DNA of 64,000 bases from Perognathus longimembris pacificus (GCF_023159225.1 NC_063188.1:29757626-29821625), one strand, 5' to 3'. Numbered from the stretch's first letter, positions 22,312 to 33,355 are shown. Notes: generated by a model from the sequence alone, not told the origin. Numbers and translations are program-made.

Positions 22312-22517
22312 ATTTTTTTGGCAGCCCTGGGGCTTGAACTCAGAGCCTGAGCACTGTCCCTGTCCCTGGCTTCTTTTTGCTCAAGGCGAACATTCTACCT
22401 CTTGAGCCACAGTGCCCCTTCTAGCTTTTTCTATATATGTGGTGAGAGGAATCAATTCCAGGGCTTCATGCACGCAAGGCAAGCACTCTACTGCTAAGCC
22501 ACATTCCCAGCCCTGTC
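22312..22517 (-). mobile_element. Dimeric tRNA-derived SINE, antisense
   Basis: Both halves present in reverse. It has a 6-base repeat ('tgtccc' twice) in the right half and a degraded left B box ('ggaatcaattcc'). Confidence 0.9.
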
Positions 22518-22847
22518 CAAAATGACAATCTTGTATTTTTTGCCAGTTACTTAAAAATCTGAAGATTCTGACAAAGGTCCTTTTGATGGCATTGTTTGTT
22601 GCCCTTGAGCCTAATTTTCAAGCCTGCCCTGTCACAACACATGTTGACCTAGAGCAGCTATGTTCAAATGAAGAGGGAAGATATAATTGATGCACTAAAG
22701 AAGGCAGTAGTGGAAAGCTCAACACATCCTTTCTCCTTAACAACATGGTTAAGATACCAGATCCTCTGGAAACACTTCCTTCTTCACTGCCCTAGGGTTA
22801 AGCTGCTATTCTTTAACTATTCTAGTTGCTGCAGCCAGTGCATGTTT

Positions 22848-23287
22848 TTCGCTTGGTCATGGGGCTTGAACTCAGGGCCTGGGTGCTGCCCCTGAGCTTG
22901 TTTTCCTCCTCAAGACTAGAGCTACACAGGCTGGGAATATGAGTGCTTGCCTCAGATGCATGAAGCCATGGGCTCCATTCCTCAGCACCACATATATACA
23001 AAAAAGCCAGAAGTGGCACTGTGGCTCAAGTGGCAGAGTGCTAGCCTTGAGCGGGAAGAAGCCAGGGACAGTGCTCAGGCCCTGAGTCCAAGGCCCAGGA
23101 CTGGCAAAAAATAAACAAAACAAAACAAAACAGACTTTGAGCCAGATCTCTCCTTCTGTTTTTTTGGTGGTTAATTAGAGATAAAAATCTCATGAACTTT
23201 CCTGCCCAGGCTGGCTTCTAACCATAATCTTCAGTTCTCAGCCTCCTGAGTAGCCAGGATTACAGGCATGAACAACCAGTGCCCAGC
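22848..23287 (-). mobile_element. B1-tRNA composite SINE, antisense, split by another SINE
   Basis: The reversed tRNA-like module (22848-22922, 'ggggcttgaactcagggcct') is separated from the reversed B1-like half (23132-23287, 'ggattacaggcatgaacaac') by the sense dimeric SINE at 22929-23131. Removing the insert restores the usual order. Confidence 0.88.
22929..23131 (+). mobile_element. Dimeric tRNA-derived SINE, sense, nested
   Basis: Inserted in the antisense composite SINE. The left half has lost part of its A box ('ggctgggaatatgagtgctt'). The right half has the 'gagcgggaag' diagnostic bases. A (CAAAA)n tail follows. Flanking 'agactagagc' (22913-22922) and 'agactttgagc' (23132-23142) look like a decayed TSD. 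Confidence 0.92.
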
Positions 23288-23474
23288 AACCAGGTGCATT
23301 TTTAAGAACTACTAAAATATATAAAGTATAACAAAAATCAAATGAATGTTTTATAAATGAAGTGTTACTGGAGAATAAGACGAGGTCTTGGACATTGAGT
23401 TTGTTAGGGAAAGGGCCATAAAAATAAGATTATGTGGAGATGTAGCTGAAAGTACAGTAAGCATTTACAAAGAT

Positions 23475-23600
23475 AGGAACAGTGTTGTATCTAAAAACCA
23501 TAGTTGTCTTATTCATTGTTAAAACTCTAGTACCTTGTACAATTCACCAGCATGTAGCCTAAGCTCAATATATGTTTGAGAAATAAATCAATAAAATAGC
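23475..23600 (+). repeat. L2 3' end-like fragment, sense
   Basis: 'gtaccttgtacaattcacca' and 'cctaagctcaatatatgttt' followed by 'gagaaataaatcaataaa' resemble the L2 terminus. Diverged. Confidence 0.5.
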
Positions 23601-24469
23601 AAAGGTAGGAAAGGAAGCATTTTACACAGATAAAGAACAAAAAATAATGTATGTGTTGGGAAATGATGAGATCTAATATAAATCACAAGCAGAGGGTAAC
23701 GTGCTAATGTTGCCCCTTAACAGATGTGTTTTTTTAATTTTAACCCTTCTTTTCCTTTCCAATACTATATTCATAATAAAAATCAAACAGAAAATTTGGT
23801 GTGGTGACCTGCAATAGTATATCAAGTGTACACTTGATTGACAAAATAAAGGGTTCATGGGTCAGAAACAATGCTGAGTTGTCTCACAAGCCCAACTATA
23901 ACAGAAAACATTAAAAACTTGGTAAATGACTTTGCATCATAGTTCCTAGGCTCCGTGCACCTATCTCAATGAATTTTCTTTTATATCACAAATAATTTTG
24001 TCTCCAGAAAGGCTTTCTGTTTGCTAAGTTATTATTCTTCTGATAAAGATTTCTTAGTTTATGGCTCCAGCACCTTAAGCCTATTCATTTGCAGTTGTCA
24101 TGTTGAGTGCTCTTATCTGTAACACAAAATAATGTATTAGAAGTCATTATTTATGGAAAAACAAAATTAGTTATATCAAAGTCATTTTCTACCCAATACA
24201 GTCATGAGAGCTAATTGTAAAAAATGTAGCAGAAATGAAAAATAAACCTTATCTGTAGTGAAATTTATTGAAGCTATGAGAAAGGAAAAGATTAGAATTC
24301 CAGAAAACAAAACTAATTCTCAGTAAATGAGCTTGGTCCTCACTATACCCAAAACTCCACTCTGTACTCCATGCTTACTTCCTAGCAGAGCTAGTGGAGG
24401 ACAGAGTCAGAAACATTCACCACAGGTTGCTAATGTCAGAATAATAAATACTATGTATTCCTTGTTCTG
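23601..24469. other. Unique AT-rich DNA
   Basis: No gene or repeat recognised. Confidence 0.4.
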
Positions 24470-24532
24470 CCTATATAATAATAATATATTATTATATATT
24501 CATAATATTATAAATATAATCATAAAAGTAAT
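24470..24532. repeat. AT-rich low-complexity tract
   Basis: TA/ATA-rich stretch with several short palindromes ('taatatattatta'). Confidence 0.8.
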
Positions 24533-24544
24533 CATTACTTTGTC

Positions 24545-24772
24545 CAGTACTGGAGCTTGAACTCAGGCTCTGACGCTCTCTCACTTAGCTTTTTCAATCA
24601 AAGTTGGTGTCCTATTACTTGAGTAACAGCTCCATTTCTGGCTTTTGGGGAGTGATTGATTGAAGGTAAGAGTCTTACAGACCTTTCTGCCTAGGCTGGT
24701 TTCAAACTGCAATCCTTAGTTCTCAACCTCCTGAGTTGCTAGGATTACAGGGGAGAGCCAAAAGCATTTGGC
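24545..24772 (-). mobile_element. B1-tRNA composite SINE, antisense
   Basis: Reversed tRNA-like module ('tggagcttgaactcaggctc', 'acttgagtaacagctcc') then reversed B1-like half ('gtaagagtcttacagacctt', 'gagttgctaggattacaggg'). Confidence 0.87.
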
Positions 24773-24777
24773 TAATA

Positions 24778-24945
24778 TGATCTATTTAATATGCTTAACC
24801 CTGTGAGATAGGTGTTATGATCATCCCACATTCTATAGATGAAGAAATAAAAAGCTGGAAGAACAAAGCAACTTACCCCATAGAATTCAGAAAGTAGAGT
24901 TTACATTTGAAACCAGGCCTTCTAGCTAGAGCATCAATGAGCTTA
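24778..24945 (-). repeat. MIR, antisense
   Basis: 'tgatctatttaatatgctta', 'accctgtgagataggtgtta', 'tctatagatgaagaaataaa', 'gcaacttaccccatagaatt' and 'gtagagtttacatttgaaac' follow reversed MIR closely. Confidence 0.75.
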
Positions 24946-25137
24946 CCCACCATCATATACTACACCCATATACATTTATTTCACTTTCTTTTGAGCTCTG
25001 ATATAAAAACCTCAGAATGAATAAATAACATTTTTCCTGTTGAATTTCAATTATTTGACAAGGGGTTTCATTGGCTTCATATTCTAGCACCTTTTTCTCT
25101 ATTGACTCAAATTTTCCAATCCGAGACCATCATTTCT

Positions 25138-25350
25138 TTTTTTTTTTTTTTTTTTTTTGGCCATTCCTGGGCCTTGGACTCAGGGCCTGAGCGCTGTCCC
25201 TGGCTTCTTTTTGCTCAAGGCTAGCAATCTGCCACTTGAGCCACAGTGCCGCTTCTGGCCGTTTTCTGTATATGTGGTGCTGGGGAATCAAACCTAGGGC
25301 CTCGTGTATCCGAGGCAGGCACTCTTGCCACTAGGCTATATCCCCAGCCC
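25138..25350 (-). mobile_element. Young dimeric tRNA-derived SINE, antisense
   Basis: Complete reversed dimer with a long T tail and a perfect 17-bp TSD 'ccgagaccatcatttct' at 25121-25137 and 25351-25367. The perfect TSD implies a recent insertion. Left-half diagnostic bases are the young type; the right half is the 'gcaaaaag' type. Confidence 0.98.
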
Positions 25351-25367
25351 CCGAGACCATCATTTCT

Positions 25368-26904
25368 GTATGGCTTGTTTTTCCAAAGACATTGTTTAGC
25401 TCTTGACTCAGTCACATTAATTTCATTAGTTTTATAGTGGTTCAGTTTTTCATATAGCTTATCAAATGGCTTATGTATTGACTAGGTATGAGTTCATGCT
25501 GATTTAACAAAAGGATTTGTGCAACTCAAGGTAATATCATGCTCTCATCTCAAATGTTCGTATTTGTACTCTTCTTGAACTTCTTTTTCCAACTTTATTC
25601 TTTGATTCTTTTTCTAGTGTTTGTTTCATGTGTAGACAGCATAACTGAGACAGAAATAGATCTTGCCACAGTAATACTGTGCAATGAACATCCTTTAGTT
25701 TATCAGCCCACTCAGTGGACCAGATCATAATCACAGTCTTTAAAGGAGAACACAGCCCACGTGTGTTGGTAAATGAAGACCTACAAATTGAGAACAATAT
25801 AACCTACCTTTTGTAACTACTGTATGTAGTTCAAGCAAATGACTTTAACATGAGAATGTAAATAGCAATATACAAATAATTTCAAGTATCACTAATGGAG
25901 TTAGGTTTGGGATTATTTCCAATCCCTTCATAAAATGCTTGGCTTAAAAGCTCTGCCTTGGTTTCAGTCCAAGATATGTTTATCTTTTATTATCCTGTCT
26001 TCATCCGTGATCTGTGGCTTCATTCCTTCATATTATAACTAAGATGCAAATTTTAATCATCAATCTTTCTGTACTCATTCAAAATTGAGACTTTTAAGGT
26101 AGTGATTCCCAAGCCTGGCTTATCTTCAAATGTATTATATCAGAATGTACAAGTAGCGAGGCCTAAACTCCTTTGAAGGAGAACCAGCCAGCTTTGGGAA
26201 CAACTGGAATAAGTGCAGGTTTTATCTAGTGTATTCCTATAGTTCATGCTTCCTATTCTATTGTAATCAATTTTATAAGTATTTTTAAAGCTAAAAATGA
26301 TGAGATATTTCTAGCATAGTTTGTTCTATATGCTATATACAAAAATGAATCAATAAGACATGTCTGCACATATTTTCTCTTTGTTGTCCCATGGTGGGTA
26401 AAAATATCTGTAGACAAAATTGCCCAAAGTGTACTCTACACAACTCTGAGAACCTGCAGAATGTTAGTAACCGTTCTTTATTTACAAGCACCCAAGTTTC
26501 TCAGCTCAGATGACTTTAGCCATAAAGTAAACAAGTTTTCTTATTGGTATATTCCCAGTGCTAATAATAGGATAATATAAATTAATTTTGAACATGGAAC
26601 CTTTTTTTCTTCAGTTATCAACATTTCAGGGAAAATCTGAAAATCAAAAGACATGACTCAGGAGATATATTTATAGCGTGTTGAAGATTTTGACAAGAAA
26701 CGATTTTGTAAGCTAAGTGCTAGCTCAAAATACACTAGCTCATCATGCTGGTTATTTGCTCTGGTTTACTACCAAACACTGCTTTCAAGCAGTTTATAAT
26801 CATTTAAGGCAGATAAAAGTCACATTTAAAAGTTCATACAATAAAAGTATTTGTAAGCAGCTTAACTTTATGAGATAACTGCATCCTTTTATTAAAAAAA
26901 TCAT
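25368..26904. other. Unique AT-rich DNA, about 1.5 kb
   Basis: Frames at 25537-25797 (-) and 25539-25730 (+) overlap in opposite directions and show no domain. No repeat recognised. Confidence 0.45.
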
Positions 26905-27126
26905 TTGTGGGGCTTGAACTCAGGGCCTGGGCACTCTCCTCAAGCTCTTTTACTCAAGGCAAGTGCTTTAACACTTTGAGCCATAGTGCCATTTCTGGTT
27001 TTCTGGTGATTACTTGGAGATAAGAGTCTCACAGACTTTCCTGGCTAGGCTGGGTTCAAACCCCAATCCTCAAATCTCAGCATTCTGAATAGCTAGGATT
27101 ACAGGTGTGAGTCATTTGTGCCTCGC
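26905..27126 (-). mobile_element. B1-tRNA composite SINE, antisense
   Basis: Reversed tRNA-like module ('ggggcttgaactcagggcct', 'ttgagccatagtgccatttc') then reversed B1-like half ('gataagagtctcacagactt', 'agctaggattacaggtgtga'). Confidence 0.9.
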
Positions 27127-28300
27127 AACATCTTATAAAATAATAACACAAAAAGCTTAAATTTACAAAATTTAGTAGCGTAGATCTAATTTAAAAACTC
27201 TGAAGTTGTTTTGATTGGTAAGAAAAAGATGTGCTGTTTTTATTATCCAAGTCTCAGAAATTACAAGGATGTAAAGGAAAGGAAAATTTATCCTTGCACC
27301 AATTATTTATTAGCAAACTAGTCATCTTAAAATTAATCTATATTGAAGAGTCTGTTCTTGCTTAATATGTATCCTTACTGACCTGTTTCTAGACTGACAT
27401 TTTCTTGTAAATGTAAATATATTTCAACACGAAACCTCAAATGCTATATTATTGGATATAATTGATGAAAGTAATAATGATAAACAACCACTCTGATCAT
27501 ATGCACTGAAAACTGAAGATTTGGTAGCGAGAGATCAGTTGATTGTAATTCCAGTTATTGCAAGGCAGAAACAAAAATTAGAACATGATAGAAACATCAG
27601 GGGAAAAAGTGATTTGAACATCAAAGAGCTAGAAGTATCGGGGAAAATTAATGAAGTTCTTGAAATTTTCAGCCTTTTAAATATTTTGTTCTAAAAGATT
27701 TCCTTCATCTTAGTACATTTTGAACTTCATTTTCATAATTTTAAGTTTCTGTTTTGTGAACACTAACATATGTGGCCACTATTAGTGTATATCATTACTA
27801 GAACATTCTTTTATTCTGCTTAGAGAATTAGCCAAACACATTACATTTCAGAATTACTTTAGGAAAGAATGGTGTTATAATAAGACTTCTTTACTTACTT
27901 CAATTTGAAGCTATTTCAGTCATTTGCAGGTACCAAATAAACATCTATTTCCTTTTCTAGACACAGTACATCACATAGAACTGAGCATTCAGTTAACATT
28001 GACCAAAAATAATAATTAAGTTAGCCTGAATCCCTCCCTTGAAGACTTACAACTTCACCACTTTGATTTCCCAGGCATGAAAAATACATTTCAAAGCAGT
28101 TACAACTGAATACTTGTTATCAAGGAAGGAGGAGTATTTGATCACTAGAGTGAGATAAGGCACAGTCACTTTGAGGACCTTGTGGATGCCATAACCTAGA
28201 AAAATGCAATCTATGGTCTCTGGGCAATATGAATGTTCAGGTATGTAGATGAAGACACCCTTTAGTTTCCTCAGAAACCAAAGGGGTAGATTAACATGAA
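27127..28300. other. Unique AT-rich DNA
   Basis: No recognised gene or repeat. Confidence 0.4.
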
Positions 28301-28496
28301 GGGCTGGGAATGTGGCTTAGTATTATAGTGCTTGCCTAGCATGCATGAAGCCCTGGGTTCAATTGCTCAGTACCACATAAACAGAAAAGGCCAGAAATGG
28401 TACTGTGGCTCAAGTAGTAAAGTGCTATCCTTGAGTACAAAGAAGCTCAGAGACTGTGCCCAAGCCTTGAGTTCAAGCCCTAGGACTGGCAAAAAA
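28301..28496 (+). mobile_element. Dimeric tRNA-derived SINE, sense
   Basis: Older subtype: 'gggctgggaatgtggcttag', 'gcttgcctagcatgcatgaa', 'gggttcaattgctcag', right half 'gtggctcaagtagtaaagtg'. Direct repeats 'attaaca' lie on both sides. Confidence 0.92.
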
Positions 28497-28497
28497 T

Positions 28498-29138
28498 TAA
28501 CAATTTTAAAAAAGATTAGCACACATACACATCACAAGTATTTTTAGAAGCCATGGTTTAATAAATATATGACATAAAATGTGCTTATGCTAAAATAAAA
28601 TAGTAGCATCCATAAAGTACAACAAAAATATGAAGGGAAATATTAATAATGAAATACTATTCTTGATGAAATATCTTAAAGGACTTTTCTGTCAGCAAAG
28701 TAAGCACAGAGATTCACCATTGGTGTGTTTTCATAAAATTATTCTCTCCAAGGAAGGATTTTGTCTGTGACAGAAGAGACTATGAAAGCAATGGACTTCA
28801 GTAGCTGAATTCTAATGTCACAGCTATGTCTAGAAGTATAATTCCCTCTATTGATAAGCTTTTACGGCATTACCCTATAAAACAAAACCGTTAGGAGTCT
28901 TCTGTTCCACACACAATAAAACCAGAACAATATTTCCTATGTGATGACAATAACTTCTGAAATTGAAAAATCTGGATATACTAAGCAATCTCGTCTAACA
29001 GAAACTTCTTTATATTAGGTTACTCCTCTACCTCTTCTGTACACCTTTGCTAGTCAGAGGATTCTGTTTGGGCTATGCAGTTCTTAACCAGAGTAAAATC
29101 ATACTGCTACAATTAATTTAACTTATTTCTATTGCAAG
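28498..29138. other. Unique DNA
   Basis: Nothing recognised. Confidence 0.4.
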
Positions 29139-29200
29139 AATCTCAGTGGGGATGGTGCCTAGCATACACAGGTTCCTGGGTTCAAACGCTAACACTATTA
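29139..29200 (+). mobile_element. ID-like fragment, sense
   Basis: 'gtgcctagcatacacaggtt' and 'cctgggttcaaacgctaaca' resemble an ID body and B box. The A box region is lost. A (TATG)n-like patch follows at about 29222-29270. Confidence 0.5.
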
Positions 29201-29375
29201 TCTATCAATATCTACCTACCTATCCATGTGTGTATATGTGTGTATGCATATATGTATGCATATGAACATACAAAAATTAATCACATTGAATTGAAACTTT
29301 CAGCTTATACTCAGTTCAACTGCTTCCATGTGGATATATTCAGCATCCTTAATAAAAAAAAAAAAAAGACAAACT

Positions 29376-29615
29376 TAGCCAGGCACTGGGGGCTCACACC
29401 TGTAATCCTAGCTACTGGAGGAGACTGAGATCTAAGGATTGTTGTTCAAAGCCAGCCCTGGCAGAAAAGTCCGTGTAACACTTATCTCTAATAAACTACA
29501 CAGAAAAAGTGTGAAGTGGCACTGTGTCTCAAGTGACAGAGCCTTGAGCACAAAAGAGTTTCAGGGATAGCTCCCAGACCCTGAGTTGAAACCCCAGGAC
29601 TAGCCAATAGAAGAA
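29376..29615 (+). mobile_element. B1-tRNA composite SINE, sense
   Basis: 'gccaggcactgggggctcac', 'acctgtaatcctagctactg', 'gttgttcaaagccagccctg', then the tRNA-like module, which has a deletion next to its A box ('gtgtctcaagtgacagagcc'). Confidence 0.9.
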
Positions 29616-29893
29616 AACAACCATGATAGGGCAGGAAAAAATGGGGAAAAACTCATAAATACAAAGCGTTCAACACAGGCTGATTAAATTCAAGTGGACT
29701 CATAGAACTATTAACATGATCCAAACATATTTGCAAAGTGTGTTTTAGTAGTTTAAATATTTTAATCTCTGTCATGAAAACATTAATCCATATGTTTCAT
29801 AGATTTAAATTTTCATTGCCTTAGAGAAGGGTAATGAAATGAAATTAACTAATTTCGGATAAAATGTGTACTGACAATAAATATTTTTAGAAC
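29616..29893. other. Unique AT-rich DNA
   Basis: Nothing recognised. Confidence 0.4.
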
Positions 29894-29913
29894 ACAACAT
29901 GATTTTTTTTTGG

Positions 29914-29984
29914 CTCCCCATTGGGAATCGAACCCTGGTCTCCCGCATGACAGGCAGGGACACTCACCACTATACAAACAAGGA
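29914..29984 (-). pseudogene. tRNA-Asp(GTC) retropseudogene
   Basis: The reverse strand folds along tRNA-Asp: acceptor TCCTTGT pairing (with wobbles) to ATGGGGA, D-arm 'gtatagtggtgagtgt', anticodon loop CTGTCAT with anticodon GTC, and an intact B box GGTTCGATTCC. It is 71 nt, one base short in the 3' half of the T arm, so the T stem no longer pairs properly. On the minus strand the 3' end G is followed by CCA and then A residues. The CCA end is not encoded in nuclear tRNA genes, so a matured tRNA was copied. A 13-bp direct repeat flanks it (29894-29906, 29985-29997). Confidence 0.9.
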
Positions 29985-29997
29985 ACAACATGATTTT

Positions 29998-30351
29998 ATG
30001 CCATGTTTAATATGTGTCCAGATCCTAAATGACTTATCTATACTTCCTCATTAGAAGTATATCAAATCATCTTAAGAAAGAATTTTAGAACCAAAAGCGT
30101 ATCTTCAATTGAGAAAACGCTCTATCCCCATGGGGGGGGGAAGGGAGAGGAGAGAGAGAGAGGGAGCGAGAGAGAGATTTTTTTATTGCGCAATTACCCA
30201 GCTCCACTCATGATAATTCCCATACCCTCTCCAAAACATAAAGTAATCTCTCTCTTACCTTTTGTAGTTTTTTAATTTTTTTTCCAAACCTCACTTTTAC
30301 CATACCTTCCTTAACTAAATCACAGAATTTTTACTTATTTTATATATTGTT
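29998..30351. other. Unique DNA with a G/GA-rich patch
   Basis: A G9 run followed by a (GA)n purine tract at about 30132-30177; otherwise nothing. Confidence 0.6.
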
Positions 30352-30368
30352 AAAAAAATCTGACATCA

Positions 30369-30577
30369 GGAGCTGGGGATATGGCCTAGTGGCAAGAGCA
30401 CTTGCCTCGTATACATGAGGCCCTGGGTTCGATTCCCCAGCAGCACATATACAGAAAATGGCCAGAAGTGGCGCTGTGGCTCAAGTGGCAGAGTGCTAGC
30501 CTTGAGCAAAAAGAAGCCAGGGACAGTGTTCAGGCCCTGATTCCAAGGCCCAGGACTGGCCAAAAAAAAAAAAAAAT
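30369..30577 (+). mobile_element. Dimeric tRNA-derived SINE, sense, first of a tandem pair
   Basis: Complete dimer with perfect B box 'ggttcgattcc' and the 'gagcaaaaag' right half. A direct repeat 'aaaaaaatctgacatca' (30352-30368) precedes it and is met again only after the second copy. Confidence 0.96.
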
Positions 30578-30579
30578 TC

Positions 30580-30768
30580 GGGGCTGGGGATATGGCCTAG
30601 TGGCAAGACTGCTTGCCTCATATACATGAGGCCCTGGGTTCAATTCCCCAGCACCACATATACAGAAAATGGCCAGAAGTGGCGCTGTGGCTCAAGCGGC
30701 AGAGTGCTAGCCTTGAGCAAAAAGAAGCCAGGGACAGTGCTCAGGCCCTGAGTCCAAGCCCCAGGACT

Positions 30769-30800
<32 letters not shown>
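30580..30800 (+). mobile_element. Dimeric tRNA-derived SINE, sense, second of a tandem pair
   Basis: Begins three bases after the A tail of the first copy. It is close in sequence (same subfamily; left box 'gggttcaattcc', right 'gctcaagcggcagag') and ends in an A tail of about 30. The phrase 'aaatctgacatca' directly after the tail (to 30813) pairs with the direct repeat left of the first copy. Confidence 0.96.
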
Positions 30801-30807
<7 letters not shown>

Positions 30808-30813
30808 ACATCA

Positions 30814-31684
30814 GTTCAATATTACAATGTCTACTTAAGAGAGAGAGAAAAAAAAACTATACAACTGGGTAGCATTTCACATCCAATATGGCTTTTAATG
30901 TCAAACTCCACCACATGGGGAAATTTTATTTATAGCTAAAGAAAAGGAAGTGATGAACAGAAACATTGTGATTGGCTACATCTTGGCTTTTACCTTATCT
31001 GGGCACAATTTGGGAATTTTCAACCTAGGATTGACTAAGTGGCAGGTTACTATGACTGGCTGAAGCTCAGTTGATTAGCTACAAGAGTATATACACTCAA
31101 TCATAACCTGCTTGCACATCAAGATAGGTTGTATTTATAACACATGAAGACTGAGCCAAACACATTTTTCTCAAGTAGACAGATTGATACTCAAATTCAA
31201 CCAATTGAGATCAGTTCTACTTGTTCACTCTTGTTGTAATCCTATTTCTCTATTCATCATTGCTTTATCATTCACTTCTCCTCGTAGGATATCTTCAGTC
31301 TCACTTCTCTGTATATAAAAATATACTCAGTTCCACTCTAATATTCCGGAACACTTTAAAGAACCATTATTTTTTGTGACTCCCTTCAACTGCAATCTTT
31401 ATTCTTCTTCCTCTTTTATCAATGATTTTCAAGCAGTATGTATCATCTTATCATGCATTTATTCTACCTTTTGCAATATTTCTGTGACAAAATATGAACA
31501 GAAATTCCTCTTTCCAATGTCATTTCTATTTGTTTATTTAATAAATTTACATTGACCACCTCCCATATGTCAGGTACTGTACTGGGAATTTGATTGTTGT
31601 GAGTGTTGACAAAGTTAAATTTTTATCATAAAAAATAGTCTGATAAAATGAATAGATTTCCAAACCTAATTAGTCTTGATGTCT
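30814..31684. other. Unique DNA with a short L2/MIR end
   Basis: Mostly unrecognised. At about 31525-31600 'aataaatttacattgaccac' and 'catatgtcaggtactgtact' resemble the reversed 3' end of L2 or MIR. Confidence 0.45.
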
Positions 31685-31689
31685 CTCAG

Positions 31690-31800
31690 AAGTATTGGAA
31701 ACCCATGCCTGCAACCCTAGCTACTTAGAAAACTCAATTTGGGAGGTTTGTACCTTGAAGCTAGCCTACACAAAAATTTGTGAAATACCAACAAGACCAA
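31690..31800 (+). mobile_element. B1 SINE, sense
   Basis: 'cccatgcctgcaaccctagc' and 'gtaccttgaagctagcctac' follow B1 order. Diverged. Confidence 0.65.
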
Positions 31801-31805
31801 TAAAA

Positions 31806-32036
31806 AGCTGAGCATGGTGATGCATGTCTGTCATCCCAGCTACACTGGAAATATAAATACAGAAATAGGAGTATTGAGATTCAGGCTACCGAGGTAAACA
31901 GCAAGAGAATATTAAAAATATAAATAAATAAGAACTCAAAAAATAACTAAAACAAAAAGGCTAGTAGTACGGTTCAAGTGGTAAAACTTCTGCCTAGTAA
32001 GTGCATGACCTTCTGTTCAAACCCCAGTACCATAAA
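31806..32036 (+). mobile_element. B1-ID composite SINE, sense
   Basis: B1 part ('gctgagcatggtgatgcatg', 'tctgtcatcccagctacact'), an A-rich linker with TAAA units, then an ID unit ('acggttcaagtggtaaaact', 'gttcaaaccccagtacc'). Same arrangement as the antisense copy at 10452-10612. Confidence 0.7.
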
Positions 32037-32483
32037 AAATAGTGAAGAAGCATTTGAAACTGTAGACATGTTACCATTTCTAAAGGATCTTTTCTTCCTC
32101 TCCCTTTCTGCAAGTATTCTAGTTCTACATCTGTGATCTTTCCTCTGTGGCTTTACTATTTCCTTCTCTGACCCCACATGGCTTGCAGTCTTTTTCTTCT
32201 TTTACACTCTCCCAAGTGATTTGATTCTTCTTTTAGCTTCTGCCTTCTCCTCAGTCTCTATCTGTACAATCCAATTACTGTCCTAAGAGTCCAAAACACA
32301 TTAAAAAGAAATTGCTGGTAAGGGGCACCAAAACACAAAGAGAAGGAATTTGTTCTGTGTTTTCAATGGACTAACTATTGGTTACAACAATCTATGTACT
32401 GTCAGATGTCTATAAAATTTCAAATATGTAAAACTGATTAAGAGTTGAAGAGCTGCAGATGCTTGTCTTCTGGTTAGTGTAAA
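32037..32483. other. Unique DNA
   Basis: Nothing recognised; the 67-codon minus frame at 31974-32177 overlaps the ID unit. Confidence 0.4.
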
Positions 32484-32868
32484 TATGTCTCTAAGGTTCA
32501 TGTTTTGAAGTGTTGGTCCTCAGTTAGTGGTACAAAGAGAGGTCATTAGAGTTCTAACTTCACCAATAGATTAATGAAGACTAAATCAAGTGGAGCCTAG
32601 TTGGAGGAAATATATCACTAGAGACATGCCTTTAAAAGATATGTCTTATCTCTAGTCATTTTTGTGCCATCTGTCTCTCCTCCATGGTTGTCATGAGAAG
32701 CCTCTTTCTTGTGCTATCCCATTCCATGATGACATGCACTACAGCAATGGGACAAGCAACCACAAACCGAAACTTCTGAAATGGTGAGCCCAAAGAAGCA
32801 TTTCCCCCTTGACATTAGTTTTTCTCAGTATTCTGTCACAGTGATGAAAAACTGACTAATAAAGCTTG
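32484..32868 (+). mobile_element. Rodent MaLR-type LTR (ORR1/MT-like), sense
   Basis: 'ggttcatgttttgaagtgtt', 'ggtcctcagttagtggtaca', 'ggagcctagttggaggaaat', 'catgatgacatgcactacag' and 'attctgtcacagtgatgaaa' ending in 'aactgactaata' follow the rodent MaLR LTR order. It appears solo; no internal region is seen on either side. Confidence 0.75.
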
Positions 32869-33133
32869 ATGCTTTGATTTGACTATTACAAATTGTATGC
32901 ATGCATCAAATTACTATAACATCTTCCACAAATATATGCAAATGTCATGTCTTACTTTATGTTTTAATCATTGGATTGCATCATAGCCTATTTTATTTGC
33001 ACATTAAACTCAATCTATCAATACAGATTCACTATCTTTCCTAACAAAGCAGTGAGTCTTTTTACCATCTAATAGTTAAAATATTTGTAAAACATATTCA
33101 TGTATGGAAATATCACAATGAAACCTCCCTTGT
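32869..33133. other. AT-rich DNA with an L1-like 3' tail
   Basis: 'catgtatggaaatatcacaa' and 'tgaaacctcccttgtaaaac' (33101-33140) resemble an old LINE 3' tail also echoed at 49.14-49.20 kb. The rest is not recognised. Confidence 0.4.
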
Positions 33134-33147
33134 AAAACTAATGTATG

Positions 33148-33355
33148 GGGCTGGGGATATAGCCTAGTGGCAAGAGTGCCTGCCTCGGATACACGAGGCC
33201 CTAGGTTCGATTCCCCAGCACCACATATACAGAAAACGGCCAGAAGCGGCGCTGTGGCTCAAGTGGCGGAGTGCTAGCCTTGAGCGGGAAGAAGCCAGGG
33301 ACAGTGCTCAGGCCCTGGGTCCAAGGCCCAGGACTGGCCAAAAAAAAAAAAAAAA
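33148..33355 (+). mobile_element. Young dimeric tRNA-derived SINE, sense
   Basis: Complete, with intact A and B boxes in the left half and TSD 'aaaactaatgtatg' at 33134-33147 and 33356-33369. Nearly identical to the copies at 13977 and 44010, including the 'gagcgggaag' bases. Confidence 0.97.

Noticed and set aside
25537..25797. Opposite-strand overlapping frames of 86 and 63 codons
   Set aside because: Neither shows a domain, conserved motif or exon boundary.
30369..30800. Tandem repeats that might suggest a CRISPR-like array
   Set aside because: The units are SINEs with A tails and Pol III boxes in a mammalian genome; there are no spacers.
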